From the NCBI GenBank assembly GCA_020630875.1, contig JAHDIH010000006.1, forward strand, positions 1 to 64,000: a stretch of DNA of 64,000 bases, given 5' to 3'. This document shows positions 9,161-18,884 of this stretch, in pieces. Origin of the DNA: Deltaproteobacteria bacterium. GTDB lineage: Bacteria > Myxococcota_A > Polyangia > Haliangiales > Haliangiaceae. Position numbers and translations under genes: made by a program. The notes beneath the pieces were generated by a model. The model saw nothing but the letters and a program-made list of their open reading frames with translations, was not told the DNA's origin and did no database searches. The number at the start of each line of letters is the position of its first letter. Position 1 is the stretch's first letter.

Positions 9161-9655
9161 TTACACCCCATAGCCCACTACGTTCAGGTTCTGTTTCTTT
9201 CCCGTAGCGACGAAGCTTTTTCTGATTATTTTTCCTTGTCGTCCGGAAACTTTTACCTGAAGTGTCTCGTTGAGCGTTTGTCCATTCCATATCGCTTTTA
9301 CTCTTACCGTATAGAGTCCACTGTCTTTGCTGTAGGTGGTGGACACGTGTTCGTATTTTGTGAGTGCAGCTCTATCCTTTACCCAGCCTGGTAAGAGTTT
9401 TCGCATTTTGCTGGTCGATGCCTTTCCCTTGTTGTCGATGGCAGTGACCGTAGCTTCGCTGCTCCAGAGTCGCTCGATGTAATTGCTCAACTTTTTGCTG
9501 TCGTACTTCTTCATTGAGAGCAAGCTGTAATGATGCATCGCTGTGTCTTTAGCTACGTCTTTTGGGGGAATGTCTATTTCAAAGTGACCGCCGCAAGCGA
9601 GTGCCACGGTAGGTGCCATGATGGAGATGATGAGAGTTAGTACTAGTTTTTTCAT
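9161..9655 (-). CDS. Secreted protein, paralogue of upstream gene; function unknown
   Basis: 164 residues with a signal peptide (MKKLVLTLIISIMAP, cleavage probably after VALA before CGGH). The mature part has a conserved order with its neighbour: Ala-rich helix with HHYSLL, LWSSEATVTA, LLPGWV, then Y(E)HVSTTYSK and beta-strand-like repeats to the end. The layout resembles NTF2/SnoaL-like cone folds, which is only a guess. Its ATG overlaps the upstream stop (ATGA), with AAGGA at good spacing, so the two are translationally coupled. A strong terminator follows. Confidence 0.75.
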   Translation of the reverse strand: MKKLVLTLIISIMAPTVALACGGHFEIDIPPKDVAKDTAMHHYSLLSMKKYDSKKLSNYIERLWSSEATVTAIDNKGKASTSKMRKLLPGWVKDRAALTKYEHVSTTYSKDSGLYTVRVKAIWNGQTLNETLQVKVSGRQGKIIRKSFVATGKKQNLNVVGYGV

Positions 9656-10143
9656 TTGTTGTTCCTTTGTTTGTTGTTGGTGGATAGGTACGTCGTGGTC
9701 TTTTGAACAATTTTTCCGGCGACGCTGGTTCCTTTGAGGTGAATCTCTATTTCGAATACTTCGCGAACTCGCGTGCGATTCTTTTGAAACTCGATTTCGA
9801 CCGAATAGCGCTTGGTAGCGATGTCATAGCTGGTCGAAAGATGTCGGTACTGAATGTAGGGTCTCTCGCTTACAAGTGAAGGAAGTAAGTCGGCAAACTT
9901 ACGGCTTCGGTAGTTCTTGCCGGCGTTTGTCAAAACGACAGCATCCTTTTTCCACAATACCGACAGCCGATCTTTCAACTGTTGGTCCGAGTAGTAGCCG
10001 TAGAGGGCCTGGTGGTAAGCAAGTACCGTGTTTTCGGCTACTTGCTGGAGGGGGGCGACGACTATTGGATGCCGGTAGTTGCCACAAGCAAGAGCGATAG
10101 TGGGTGAGGCGAATAAGGTGAATATGGTGAGTAACGTTTTCAT
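9652..10143 (-). CDS. Secreted protein, paralogue of downstream gene; function unknown
   Basis: 163 residues with signal peptide MKTLLTIFTLFASPTIALA and mature N-terminus CGNYRHP. It aligns with the 9161 gene: AENTVLAYHQALYG, LWKKDAVVLT, LLPSLV and YRHLSTSYD match the neighbour's segments in order, so this is an old tandem duplication. It starts with ATG preceded by AAAGGA. It is the first gene of a two-gene operon and diverges from hrpB across 113 bp. No function recognised. Confidence 0.75.
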   Translation of the reverse strand: MKTLLTIFTLFASPTIALACGNYRHPIVVAPLQQVAENTVLAYHQALYGYYSDQQLKDRLSVLWKKDAVVLTNAGKNYRSRKFADLLPSLVSERPYIQYRHLSTSYDIATKRYSVEIEFQKNRTRVREVFEIEIHLKGTSVAGKIVQKTTTYLSTNNKQRNNK

Positions 10144-10256
10144 TCAAATGTCCTTTCACTGGCAAAACGCCATTAGCGACACGACCGCGCACAATTTCCT
10201 GAACAAATTAGTAAAAGCGTTTGAATTCCATCGCTTACAGACTACCCTGACCGTGC

Positions 10257-12593
10257 GTGCTGCCGATTGAATCGATAGTGGAACCACTACTTAGCCAGCT
10301 GGATACAATGGGGAGGGTGGTGCTTATCGCGGAGCCAGGGGCGGGGAAGACGACGGTGGTGCCTCAGCGGATTGGTCTAGATTCCAGATTTCAAGGACGA
10401 AAGATAGTCGTGATTCAACCCAGGCGGTTGGCAGCAACTTCGGTCGCTCGCTTTGTGGCATCGGAAATGGATACTACTGTCGGAGGCAAGGTCGGCTACC
10501 ACGTAAGGCACGATCGTAAGTTTGGACCGCAAACCAAATTGTTATTCGTCACGACGGGTATTGCTTTGCGTCGCTTGCATGAGTTTAGAAAACAACAAGC
10601 TATTTTCGTGGTGGATGAGTTTCACGAACGAAGTATAGAACTTGATGCGATCGTTGCGCTTCTTCGCGACGATATGAAAACTTCAATGGTAGTGATGTCC
10701 GCAACGATGGATGGCGGGAGTCTCGCAGAGTATTTGGACTGTGAGGTGATCAATTGTGAGGGCCGAACATTTCCTGTCGATATTAATTACCGACCAAGCA
10801 CAAAACCGACCGCAGATGCCGTAGTGGCTGCAGTTGAGGAGTTGTTTCCGTTAGGAGATGGACGGACGCTTGTCTTTTTGCCGACAGTGGCTTCGATCTT
10901 TGAATGCGAAAGAAAACTCAAACGGAAGTATGAAGTGGCTGCCTTGCACGGCGGCTTAAGTATAGGCAAACAACAGCTCGTCGTTGGCGAAGGGAATGAC
11001 CGAAAAATTATTCTATCTACTAACATCGCGGAGACCTCGGTCACGGTCCCAAGTGTAGATGCCGTCATCGACTCAGGACTTCGGAACTTGGTTGTACAAA
11101 CCGAGTCAACGAAGTTGCAGACGGTCACTACCATTTCGCAGGCCAGCGCGATTCAACGTATGGGCAGGGCAGGGCGACAAAGAGATGGCCGATGCTTTCG
11201 TTTGTACAATCAGGCGCAGATGGAAAAATGGCCAGCATACGATAGACCAGAAATTCTAGAGACGTCTTTGGCGGGGCTAATGCTGCGAATTGCCTCGCTT
11301 GGGTATCATTTTGAAGAGCTTGATTGGCTCGACACGCCTACTACAGAAAAGTTGTTGGCGGCGGAAGCTTACTTGCATGCGACAGAGGCATGGAATGGAG
11401 AAATTACCCCGCTTGGAAAGCGGATGACTGACTTTCCGCTATCCGTTCGCGCTTCTCGTTTCTTGGTTGCGGCAGAGCGGGATGGTTGTCCTAAGACCGG
11501 AAGTCAGTTGGCATCTCTGTTGGATGTCGCCCAGTCCAGAGTGGTCGGACGATTAGAAGGGTACGATGTGGCAATGCACGATCCCTTAAAGCTGGGAGAT
11601 GCTCTTTGGGACGGCGACAGACTTCCTTGGAGAGAGCGTGGAGTTGCGCAGGTAAAAAGTAGTGCACGACAACTACTGTCTGGAAACGATACTAAGACCC
11701 CCAATGAAAAAAAGTGGCTTCTCGCAGCTTACGGAGATTCGATAGCAAAGCGGACCGGTGGTAACCTTGTAAGAATGGCAAGTGGTGAGACCGCCGTACT
11801 GCCACAAGGTTTTGCACCTAAAGACGACTTATTCGTGGTCAGTGAATTGGTGGTTCGCCGCGGAAAAATTAACGTACAGGCAGCAACGCCGGTAACCTTG
11901 GAAGATGTTTACGAACACTGCTTAGCCTTTGTGAATTCTAGAACCCATTGTACTTTTAATGCCGCGGACGGCCGGGTTTCTGTGGACGACCAAACGATGA
12001 TGGGGGCGGTCGTATTGGATTCGCAGAGAATTCATAAACTTACCCAGGAACAAACATCGGTAGCAGCGGCAGAACTTTTTGTTCATGCCAAGAAGCGTCC
12101 TCTTCCGTACTTTTTTGGCCCGGAGCTCGCCAATCTTTTGTGTCGCGTTGAGAAATTGTCGGAGGTTGACGTACCAGATGAAATGCTTTGGGGCATTGTC
12201 TCAGATGCGTGCGCTGAGACGCGTACGCTGTCTGGTTTGCAGGATGCGAAATTGTACGACCATCTCTGGGCGAGTTTAGCACCGCATTGGAAAGCGATTG
12301 CTAAACATTCACCTAAGACCATCGATATGCCTCGACGCAAAAACGTCAAGGTAAACTATGAAATTGGAAAGCCCCCGTGGATCGCATCAAGAATACAGGA
12401 CTTCTTTGGAATGAAAGAAACACCGCAAGTCGCGGGACAAACATTGACGCTACATCTACTTGCTCCCAACCGTCGCCCGGTTCAGGTTACAAGCGACTTG
12501 GCTTCATTTTGGAAGAACCACTATCCCAGTTTACGTAAGGAGTTGAAACGTAAATATCACAAGCACTCTTGGCCCGAAGATCCTACGGAGTAG
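10257..12593 (+). CDS. hrpB: ATP-dependent RNA helicase HrpB
   Basis: 778 residues, normal HrpB length. Walker A is EPGAGKTT near residues 25-32, the Walker B box is DEFHERS (characteristic of HrpB rather than DEAH HrpA), motif III is SAT, and the C-terminal helicase half has STNIAETSVTVP and QRMGRAGRQRDG. The C-terminus ends with the HrpB signature HLLAPNRRPVQVTSDL followed by WPEDP. HrpB is a cytoplasmic DExH-box helicase of uncertain substrate. The start is GTG at 10257; no in-frame ATG precedes it, and the protein begins LPIESIV as the family does. Confidence 0.96.
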   Translation: MLPIESIVEPLLSQLDTMGRVVLIAEPGAGKTTVVPQRIGLDSRFQGRKIVVIQPRRLAATSVARFVASEMDTTVGGKVGYHVRHDRKFGPQTKLLFVTTGIALRRLHEFRKQQAIFVVDEFHERSIELDAIVALLRDDMKTSMVVMSATMDGGSLAEYLDCEVINCEGRTFPVDINYRPSTKPTADAVVAAVEELFPLGDGRTLVFLPTVASIFECERKLKRKYEVAALHGGLSIGKQQLVVGEGNDRKIILSTNIAETSVTVPSVDAVIDSGLRNLVVQTESTKLQTVTTISQASAIQRMGRAGRQRDGRCFRLYNQAQMEKWPAYDRPEILETSLAGLMLRIASLGYHFEELDWLDTPTTEKLLAAEAYLHATEAWNGEITPLGKRMTDFPLSVRASRFLVAAERDGCPKTGSQLASLLDVAQSRVVGRLEGYDVAMHDPLKLGDALWDGDRLPWRERGVAQVKSSARQLLSGNDTKTPNEKKWLLAAYGDSIAKRTGGNLVRMASGETAVLPQGFAPKDDLFVVSELVVRRGKINVQAATPVTLEDVYEHCLAFVNSRTHCTFNAADGRVSVDDQTMMGAVVLDSQRIHKLTQEQTSVAAAELFVHAKKRPLPYFFGPELANLLCRVEKLSEVDVPDEMLWGIVSDACAETRTLSGLQDAKLYDHLWASLAPHWKAIAKHSPKTIDMPRRKNVKVNYEIGKPPWIASRIQDFFGMKETPQVAGQTLTLHLLAPNRRPVQVTSDLASFWKNHYPSLRKELKRKYHKHSWPEDPTE

Positions 12594-12659
12594 TTGTCAT
12601 CCGCCATACGTCATTATTCTACTTGCACGGCACATGCAAACTGTGACAAAAAAACTTGC

Positions 12660-13295
12660 ATGAGAAGGACTTGGAGACTGGGTCGGTGTATTGCGTTTTT
12701 GGCTGGTGTGGCGTTGTCGGCTCCATCCGTCGCAAGCGCGGATGAACACTCTCGTGATCTCTGGCTTGGAACTTTTATGAAAAGTGGGCTAAACGAGAAA
12801 CTCGCTTTGTGGGCGGAAGCCCAGATGCGTTTTGATCTCGATGATGGCGAAATGCAGCAAACCTTATTTCGAACCGGACTGCTCATTCAGGCCGCTCCCC
12901 ATCACTCCCTAGGTCTTTTGTACGGCTATATCGAAACGGGAGATAAGAGTGAGCATCGCATCGCTCTTCAGCATGGCATGAAGTACGGCTCGGTGGGATC
13001 AGCATCCTTTTCTCATCGCTTGCGCCTCGAAGGAAGAACCTTCGAGAACATTGGTTTTGGAGCAGCGAGACTACGGTACCTGCTACGAATTCAAGGTAAT
13101 CCAGATAAATCAATTATTCCCGTAGTCTGGAACGAAGCGTTTATCAATGCGAAGAAAAACTCCCGCACCGGAGATGTGCACTTTGAGCGAAATCGTATCT
13201 TTGTTGGTGCAAGACTCCCGCTTGACTCGGGGCAGGCTGCTGAAATTGGCTATCTAAATCAGTTTGTTCCACGTGCCGGCTTACGTACTTTTTAA
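12660..13295 (+). CDS. DUF2490 family protein, probable outer-membrane
   Basis: About 211 residues from ATG 12660, chosen because a basic n-region (RRTWRLGR) and a hydrophobic core with VASADE cleavage follow at once; the open frame extends back to 12594. The mature part starts DLWLGTFMKSGLNEKLAL and ends FERNRIFVGARLPLD ... EIGYLNQF, matching the layout of DUF2490 proteins. These are predicted outer-membrane beta-barrels of unknown role, and alternating hydrophobic strands fit that. It starts just after hrpB and could share its transcript. No clear ribosome site is visible. Confidence 0.75.
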   Translation: MRRTWRLGRCIAFLAGVALSAPSVASADEHSRDLWLGTFMKSGLNEKLALWAEAQMRFDLDDGEMQQTLFRTGLLIQAAPHHSLGLLYGYIETGDKSEHRIALQHGMKYGSVGSASFSHRLRLEGRTFENIGFGAARLRYLLRIQGNPDKSIIPVVWNEAFINAKKNSRTGDVHFERNRIFVGARLPLDSGQAAEIGYLNQFVPRAGLRTF

Positions 13296-13363
13296 CACGT
13301 TTTTGTGCTGTACGTATTTCTTTAGCCATTTTCCAGAACGATTTGCTGTGGTAAACGACAACT

Positions 13364-14278
13364 GTGAGCCAGATGAAAATAGGTGCGTTCTATCGGTTCG
13401 TAGATATTGCAGAGCCAGAGAAACTACAGACGTGGGCCAAAGAGCTTGGGGTTAGTTTAAACCTTTGTGGTACCATGCTCATCGCCAACGAAGGGCTAAA
13501 TGGTACGCTGGCCGGGGCGCCAGAAAAATTAGATCAGTTTTTTTCTGCGCTTGTAGCTAAAACCGGTGCGCTTGAAATTAAGTACAGCTTTGCGCCGCAA
13601 AGACCGTTTCGGAAATTTCAAGTTAAGTACAAAAAGGAAATTATTACCTTTAAACAACCGGTTGATCCTAACGTCAAGGTGGGAACTTACGTGGAAGCTA
13701 AAGACTGGAATCAACTCATTTCTCGTGATGATGTTCTTTTAGTTGATACCAGAAACGACTACGAAATCGAAACAGGCACTTTTCAAGGTGCTATTAATCC
13801 AGACACCGAAAACTTTACGGAATTTGCCTCTTACGTTCGAGAAAATCTAAAAGACAAAGAGCAGCCTGTAGCAATGTTTTGCACAGGAGGAATTCGCTGT
13901 GAAAAAGCGTCTAGCTTTTTGCTCGAAGAAGGCTTCGAAAACGTTTATCACCTTAAAGGTGGGATTCTTAAGTACTTGGAAGATGTCCCTGTAGAAGAAA
14001 CCATGTGGGAAGGGGAGTGTTTCGTTTTTGATGGCAGAGTTACGGTTAACCACGACCTGAAGCCAGGTAATTACTTTGTTTGTTACATGTGTGGATGGCC
14101 GGTAAGCAAAGAAGATGCCGACCATAAATATTTCGAACCAGGAGTTTCCTGTAAACGTTGCTTTGGCGAAGCAAAACCACATGTTGTCGCGCGCGCACGC
14201 GAACGTCAAAAACAACTCAAGCTGGCAGCAGAGCGTGGAGAAGTTCATATGACCGGCTACGGCCCCAGTGATGACTAA
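13364..14278 (+). CDS. trhO: tRNA uridine(34) hydroxylase TrhO (rhodanese family)
   Basis: 304 residues. The N-terminal part (GAFYRFVDI, IANEGLNGTLAG) is the acylphosphatase-like domain; the middle is a rhodanese domain with active loop CTGGIRCEKA (Cys near residue 173). The C-terminus has paired cysteines (CYMCGWPVS, SCKRCFGEA) that may bind zinc. TrhO uses O2 to hydroxylate uridine 34 of tRNA on the way to 5-methoxyuridine and cmo5U. The start may be GTG 13364 or ATG 13373. It overlaps the GST-like gene by 8 bp, so the two are probably co-translated. Confidence 0.95.
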   Translation: MSQMKIGAFYRFVDIAEPEKLQTWAKELGVSLNLCGTMLIANEGLNGTLAGAPEKLDQFFSALVAKTGALEIKYSFAPQRPFRKFQVKYKKEIITFKQPVDPNVKVGTYVEAKDWNQLISRDDVLLVDTRNDYEIETGTFQGAINPDTENFTEFASYVRENLKDKEQPVAMFCTGGIRCEKASSFLLEEGFENVYHLKGGILKYLEDVPVEETMWEGECFVFDGRVTVNHDLKPGNYFVCYMCGWPVSKEDADHKYFEPGVSCKRCFGEAKPHVVARARERQKQLKLAAERGEVHMTGYGPSDD

Positions 14279-14870
14279 ACCAATACTTTGGAGTTTTAGG
14301 CGTTGCCCCTACGCCATGCGAGCGCGGTTGGCGCTTCACGTCAGCGAAATAGAGGTTGAGCACCGAGAGATTCTATTAAAGAAGAAGCCAGCAGAGATGC
14401 TTGCTGTCTCTCCAAAAGGAACCGTGCCCGTGCTTGTTCTCCCCGATGGCACAGTTATCGATGAAAGCATCGACATTATGTATTGGGCCCTAAAGCAAAA
14501 CGATCCCGAGGGGTGGTTGGTGGAAGGTGCGGAGTCGTGGCTTGAACAACTCTTGGCGTTCAAAACTCACCTCGATAATTATAAGTACAACCCCACTAGA
14601 GAAAACGTCGAAGCAAAGCTCACCGCATGCCAACCATTCCTAATCTCCGTTGAAAATGCGCTCAAAAGGAACGACTACTTACTTGGTAGAGCCCCTACTG
14701 TGGCTGATTTTGGCATCTTACCTTTTATTCGCCAATGGCACTTTGTAAACACCAAACAGTTGCAGCTATGGGATTATTCGAAAACTGTCAGTTGGTTGAA
14801 AGCATTTTTGGAGTCCACCCGCTTCGCTGAAATTATGCAAAAAGTCCCACTGTGGTCACCTGGCAATTAG
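14271..14870 (+). CDS. Glutathione S-transferase-like protein
   Basis: About 199 residues. The thioredoxin-like N-terminal domain begins ILWSFRRCPYAMRARLAL, with the Cys-Pro-Tyr site typical of Cys-type or Ser/Cys GST relatives, and has the cis-Pro loop GTVPVLV and the glutathione-contact ESIDIMYWAL. The C-terminal helical domain includes APTVADFGILPFIRQW. The cytoplasmic substrate is unknown. ATG 14271 is used; it lies inside the end of trhO and a GTG precedes it by one codon. The tie to TrhO hints at a shared stress context, which is inference. Confidence 0.85.
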   Translation: MTKPILWSFRRCPYAMRARLALHVSEIEVEHREILLKKKPAEMLAVSPKGTVPVLVLPDGTVIDESIDIMYWALKQNDPEGWLVEGAESWLEQLLAFKTHLDNYKYNPTRENVEAKLTACQPFLISVENALKRNDYLLGRAPTVADFGILPFIRQWHFVNTKQLQLWDYSKTVSWLKAFLESTRFAEIMQKVPLWSPGN

Positions 14871-14915
14871 TGGCAAAATCTTGCAGCAACCTTCATCTGT
14901 GCTAACAGTTCTACG

Positions 14916-15884
14916 ATGCGCTGGCTTTTATTATGTTTTCTTTTGTCTTGTACAAACGCTGATGGGGGCCAAAGAGGATGTGGGTGTAGTTTAGGCAAGC
15001 CGCTCGAAGGTCTAGAATTGTTTAGGGCGGTCCACCAACAAGTTTACGTCACCGCCCTTGGGAAGGGGCCCATTATTGTTCGAGCTTGGATGAGTGGTGA
15101 CGGGCTTGGATATTTTTACCTTGATGGTTACGATCCCATTTCTGACAAGCTGCTTTGGCAACGTAAGCTAGTTGGAACTAGAGCCATTCGAATGATTACC
15201 ATTGGTGATGACGTTCTCGTTTACTCAACGGATATGGAGGATCGTGGACCACTATGGCGTACGCGCGATTTTCGAATTTTTCTTGGATTATATGAAATCG
15301 AAAACGGGAAAGAAAGGTGGAGTAACGAAGTCAGTCTGGGAGGCGCGGAATCATTCAACTACCCTTCAGCAAGTGGGCAAAAGTTCATCGCTCTTATGTT
15401 TGATGACTACTTTAGAATATTTGCGCTTGAAGATGGCAAGCAATGTGCCAAGGTAAAAACTACTTCCGAGGTCTTTGATTCCCAAACATCTGCGGATTGT
15501 AGTCCGTACGGAATAGAAGAAGTACCGTTAGAAATTGGCAACGTTGGGGCCTCCGGGACATTAGAGGACATCGAAAAGTTTGGACGTTGTTTGCGAACCA
15601 AAGAACAGACGTACTTGTGCGAAACCGTGGCATCGAATGTGGATGACTCTTCGGTACTGCTGTCTGTAAAAGACGATAAAGTCACTTGTTCTCTAGCGAG
15701 ACGTAGTAAATGGGATTTGAAGACGATAAGTACGGACGGTCGTTACATCGCTTATGGCTATCGGACTAGCCCTGGAGTGTTTGATATGCTCAAGGGAAGA
15801 GAGCTGCACATGGGGAGGGCTCGAAGTAGTCGCAAAGACGTTCCTGGCCTATTTCAAATCCATCCAACGAACTGCTTTGATTAA
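14916..15884 (+). CDS. Lipoprotein with beta-propeller-like repeats; function unknown
   Basis: 322 residues. A very short signal (MRWLLLCFLLSC) ends in a lipobox. The mature part is strand-rich with tokens reminiscent of PQQ-like propellers (DGYDPISDKLLWQRKLVG, YEIENGKERWSNEV, FALEDGKQCAKV), where a value is followed by W and a short strand. There are several Cys pairs, consistent with a periplasmic or surface location. No enzyme motif was seen. It stands alone between the GST-like gene and a convergent AgmX-like gene. Confidence 0.7.
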   Translation: MRWLLLCFLLSCTNADGGQRGCGCSLGKPLEGLELFRAVHQQVYVTALGKGPIIVRAWMSGDGLGYFYLDGYDPISDKLLWQRKLVGTRAIRMITIGDDVLVYSTDMEDRGPLWRTRDFRIFLGLYEIENGKERWSNEVSLGGAESFNYPSASGQKFIALMFDDYFRIFALEDGKQCAKVKTTSEVFDSQTSADCSPYGIEEVPLEIGNVGASGTLEDIEKFGRCLRTKEQTYLCETVASNVDDSSVLLSVKDDKVTCSLARRSKWDLKTISTDGRYIAYGYRTSPGVFDMLKGRELHMGRARSSRKDVPGLFQIHPTNCFD

Positions 15885-16020
15885 TGGCTAAAGAAACATT
15901 AGCCCGGAAACCATTGAAGCTTTCATCCTTGTCGTTTGCGAATAATTTCCCAAAAACGCATTGCTAGCGTCTCGGTTCACTATGGGTTTGTAGCGACTTT
16001 GGCTAACGTTTGAAGACTCA

Positions 16021-16974
16021 CTATTGAAGTGAGATGGGATAATCGATTTCCGCAACACCTTGTTGGAACTTTGGAAAGGTCAGCCCTTTTGCAGCTTCAT
16101 CAATACATTGTCCTGTTGGTGTGTTGGTGAAGTCTCCGAGTTGTTTGTGTGTCTTCACAGCGCCATCTTTGTCGATTACGAATCTAAGATACGCGTTGCC
16201 TGGTACACCGAAGTTATAGAAACAACGCTCTGCCTTTTTTCTTAGCGGAAGCATTCCGTCTTGAAGTTGAGACGTAGTGAGTTGCAGTGGAAGCTCGGCC
16301 CGAGGATCCTTTGTAGTGGTCATTTTTGCGATAATCTTCTCTGGCTTGTCGGCTTTCACGCAGGTTTTGACGTCGGCTGTCGGCTTGTGCCATTCGTGCG
16401 TCCCGTTTGCACCGAGTACCGCCCCCTTGCAGGGGTCGTAGGCGCGAAATGCTTTCACTTGATAGCTGTACCCTTTGCGCCCTTGATTCACCGCAATCAC
16501 ATACTCAAACTTGGCGCGTGCTTTGACTCTTTCTACCCATGCTTCGGCTTTGCCGTGTGCCTTCTCCCCACTGTTGACTTGCAGTTCGTAAAGCTTAGAA
16601 CCACCAGTTAACGGCAATGCTTCACTCCATACTACCGAAGCGTTGAGAGGTTTCTTGAACGGATCGGCAGGGGCCATCTTACCTGGTGCGACTATTGGCT
16701 TTTTCGATGGTTCTAGATTCCAGGTCTCGTTTTTTTGCGCAGCACTCGAGATTACCAGAGTCTTTCCAGCAAGTTTTGCTTTGGCGTTCTTTTGAATCCA
16801 CTCACAGCGACGCATTTCCAATTGATCTCCCGTGCACTTGCCACTTAAAGCCCATTGCGCGCTTTCCAAGTCCTGTGGGCTTCTCAAATCCACCACGTCG
16901 GCGGAAGCGGATGAAGCAATCATTATGAATGTCAGTACGAGTCGCATTCTGCTGGGTTTAGCAGAGAATGACAT
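16021..16974 (-). CDS. Secreted protein with AgmX/PglI-like (TonB-like) C-terminal domain
   Basis: 317 residues, or 308 from ATG 16947, which gives a cleaner signal peptide (MRLVLTFIMIASSASA). The middle has no recognised domain. The last ~90 residues match the pattern of AgmX/PglI C-termini in myxobacteria: CFYNFG near the start, then LRFVIDKDGAVKTHKQLGDF, a second Cys in GQCIDEAAKGLTFPKF, and a final beta strand. This domain resembles the TonB C-terminus, but the protein has no N-terminal anchor. Two other genes here (39735 and 45436) share it. Role unknown. Confidence 0.75.
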   Translation of the reverse strand: MSFSAKPSRMRLVLTFIMIASSASADVVDLRSPQDLESAQWALSGKCTGDQLEMRRCEWIQKNAKAKLAGKTLVISSAAQKNETWNLEPSKKPIVAPGKMAPADPFKKPLNASVVWSEALPLTGGSKLYELQVNSGEKAHGKAEAWVERVKARAKFEYVIAVNQGRKGYSYQVKAFRAYDPCKGAVLGANGTHEWHKPTADVKTCVKADKPEKIIAKMTTTKDPRAELPLQLTTSQLQDGMLPLRKKAERCFYNFGVPGNAYLRFVIDKDGAVKTHKQLGDFTNTPTGQCIDEAAKGLTFPKFQQGVAEIDYPISLQ

Positions 16975-17129
16975 TTATGTCGAGTACAACCTAACACAGA
17001 TAAGGTGTTGAAATAATTGTGTTTTGAGACGGATGACCTGATCACAGACCTTGGGTGAGAGAAATGTCCTGAAAGTGGCTACAAAATCTCCACTTGTTCC
17101 ACATCCAGGTACACTGTAGTATTGGCTGT

Positions 17130-17864
17130 GTGAAGTCCATTCATCTCGCTGTCGTTGTATTTTCATTTGCCGCTTGCGGAGTAGAGCCACAAGCCGGCGA
17201 TAGTTCGATGCCGTTAGATGATGACACGCCAACAGAGGAGGAAGTCCTAAAGGCGGAGCTCACGTGCGGTGACGTTGGTCTCGATTTGCCCAGCGAGTGG
17301 TTGCATGAGGGGTACAAGGCGCGAGTACTAGACTGCGTCGATCACGAGGGGCAATACTCGCCAGAAACAATTCCAAGCGAACACTGGCGACGTCATCGTG
17401 AGTACGGTGTGTTTGCTGTGTCTGCCGGTGATGAAATAGGACAGCACGAGTGGATCTATCTGGATGGCACGCGAACTGACACGGAAGACAACGACTTCCT
17501 CCGAATACGTAGCACGATACCTAAAGAACTTTCGTCCAGTCTTGGAGGCGTGGGCGTGAGCGCAGCAGAAACGACCCTTTCTGGTGATGTTAACTCCATT
17601 TTAATTGCAAGCGATGCGGTGGACCTAAACCCAAATAAGCATACCGCTTTGGTGACCATTATGGTTTGTCCTTCAGCCAAAGATATCGAGGAAACGGACA
17701 TGGTCTTGTTGCAAAATGATCATTTGAGATTTCAACAACTGATGTTTCAATACCCTTCGCCAATTATTGGCGCGCAAGTTCGTGCTGCGGCAGATCGAAT
17801 TCGAGCGTTGCAAGTTGAGATCGATAATCACGACCAAGTATGGGCTGAGCGTGGATGTCAGTAG
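17130..17864 (+). CDS. Lipoprotein; function unknown
   Basis: About 244 residues from GTG 17130, chosen because it gives a compact lipoprotein signal ending FAAC; the open frame extends to 17094. Past the anchor is an acidic linker (DDDTPTEEE), then a body with several Cys, a WIYLDGTRTD segment and a helical C-terminus (AQVRAAADRIRALQVEI). No family recognised. It is followed after 111 bp by another lipoprotein gene on the same strand. Confidence 0.65.
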   Translation: MKSIHLAVVVFSFAACGVEPQAGDSSMPLDDDTPTEEEVLKAELTCGDVGLDLPSEWLHEGYKARVLDCVDHEGQYSPETIPSEHWRRHREYGVFAVSAGDEIGQHEWIYLDGTRTDTEDNDFLRIRSTIPKELSSSLGGVGVSAAETTLSGDVNSILIASDAVDLNPNKHTALVTIMVCPSAKDIEETDMVLLQNDHLRFQQLMFQYPSPIIGAQVRAAADRIRALQVEIDNHDQVWAERGCQ

Positions 17865-17975
17865 CTCGCCAACAAGTTATGCTGACTCGTGAGAGTCTTG
17901 TGAGTTAGAACACTCTTGCCAGTTTATGCCGCATGGTTTTTTAGCACCGGAGCTTCGTTCTTTCTATGATTAGCA

Positions 17976-18791
17976 ATGCTTAGAAAGTTACTACTAACAT
18001 TTCTTATTTTTTCTTATGGTTGTTTGTCCGAAGAGTCGGCACCACTACGGCCTGCAGATTGTGAGACGCCTAAAATCTCTCGCTATAGAATCGTAAAGGT
18101 GGACGTTGCTTTGGGGGGCGAAATCGAATTCTTCGATTTTGATGACGACCGACGAGGAGATAATGCGGGCTACGAAATGGTATATACTTTACTCAACAGC
18201 TTCGGAACGGCCAGGGACAACTTACAGGCGAGTGTGGATCGGGCGATTGAGCAAGGTGACTTTGAATTTACCGTTGCGCAATGTACTGATGGTGGCAAGT
18301 CCCTGTTCTTCGGTACTTCGCAGCAGCCCTCGGTTTGGTCTCCCCGTGAGCAGGACTTTCGTCACGGATTTTCGAAGTTCCCAAGCGCCATGTTTGTGGA
18401 TGTCTTTGGACAACGGCAATACGAAGCCGACAATATCAGCGACATGCGATTTCGGTTTAGTTACACTCCGAAGTTTGATGAGAATCAGCTCTTTGGTGTT
18501 TTTGGCGGTTTGATTCGAAAAGATACAAGGGATGAGGTCCTTCTCTCCCATCTACCCACGCTTGCTAGCTACCTCACGGATCGTCTCAACGCTGGTACTT
18601 TGGATTACTTAAACGATATCGACACTGACGAAGATGGGGCGGTTCAAGAATCGGAAGTTGCATCCCACCCATGGATCAAAAGCGTCTATTCGGCTGACGT
18701 GATAGCCAAAGATCCAAGCCAACCTGACGCAGATGAGTTTTTCTTATCGTTCGCGTTCCCGTTCGTCGCGGAAAAAATCGTTGATAGATAA
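17976..18791 (+). CDS. Lipoprotein with EF-hand-like loop; function unknown
   Basis: 271 residues. The signal MLRKLLLTFLIFSYGC ends in a lipobox-like YGC. A DIDTDEDGAVQESEV segment near residue 220 has the D-x-D-x-D-G spacing of a calcium-binding EF-hand or dockerin-type loop. The N-terminal half contains FDFDDDRRGDNAGYE, which introduces a region that looks like a metazoan-independent calcium or ligand domain; I cannot name a family. Probably periplasmic or surface-exposed. Confidence 0.68.
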   Translation: MLRKLLLTFLIFSYGCLSEESAPLRPADCETPKISRYRIVKVDVALGGEIEFFDFDDDRRGDNAGYEMVYTLLNSFGTARDNLQASVDRAIEQGDFEFTVAQCTDGGKSLFFGTSQQPSVWSPREQDFRHGFSKFPSAMFVDVFGQRQYEADNISDMRFRFSYTPKFDENQLFGVFGGLIRKDTRDEVLLSHLPTLASYLTDRLNAGTLDYLNDIDTDEDGAVQESEVASHPWIKSVYSADVIAKDPSQPDADEFFLSFAFPFVAEKIVDR

Positions 18792-18884
18792 GCAGGTCCT
18801 ACCAACAGTTGGTGAAGGCATTTCGTGACTCGCTGTTATTCTTTTTTTCTGTAGCCTAACGCTTGTTTGTAGTAATCAAAAGCA

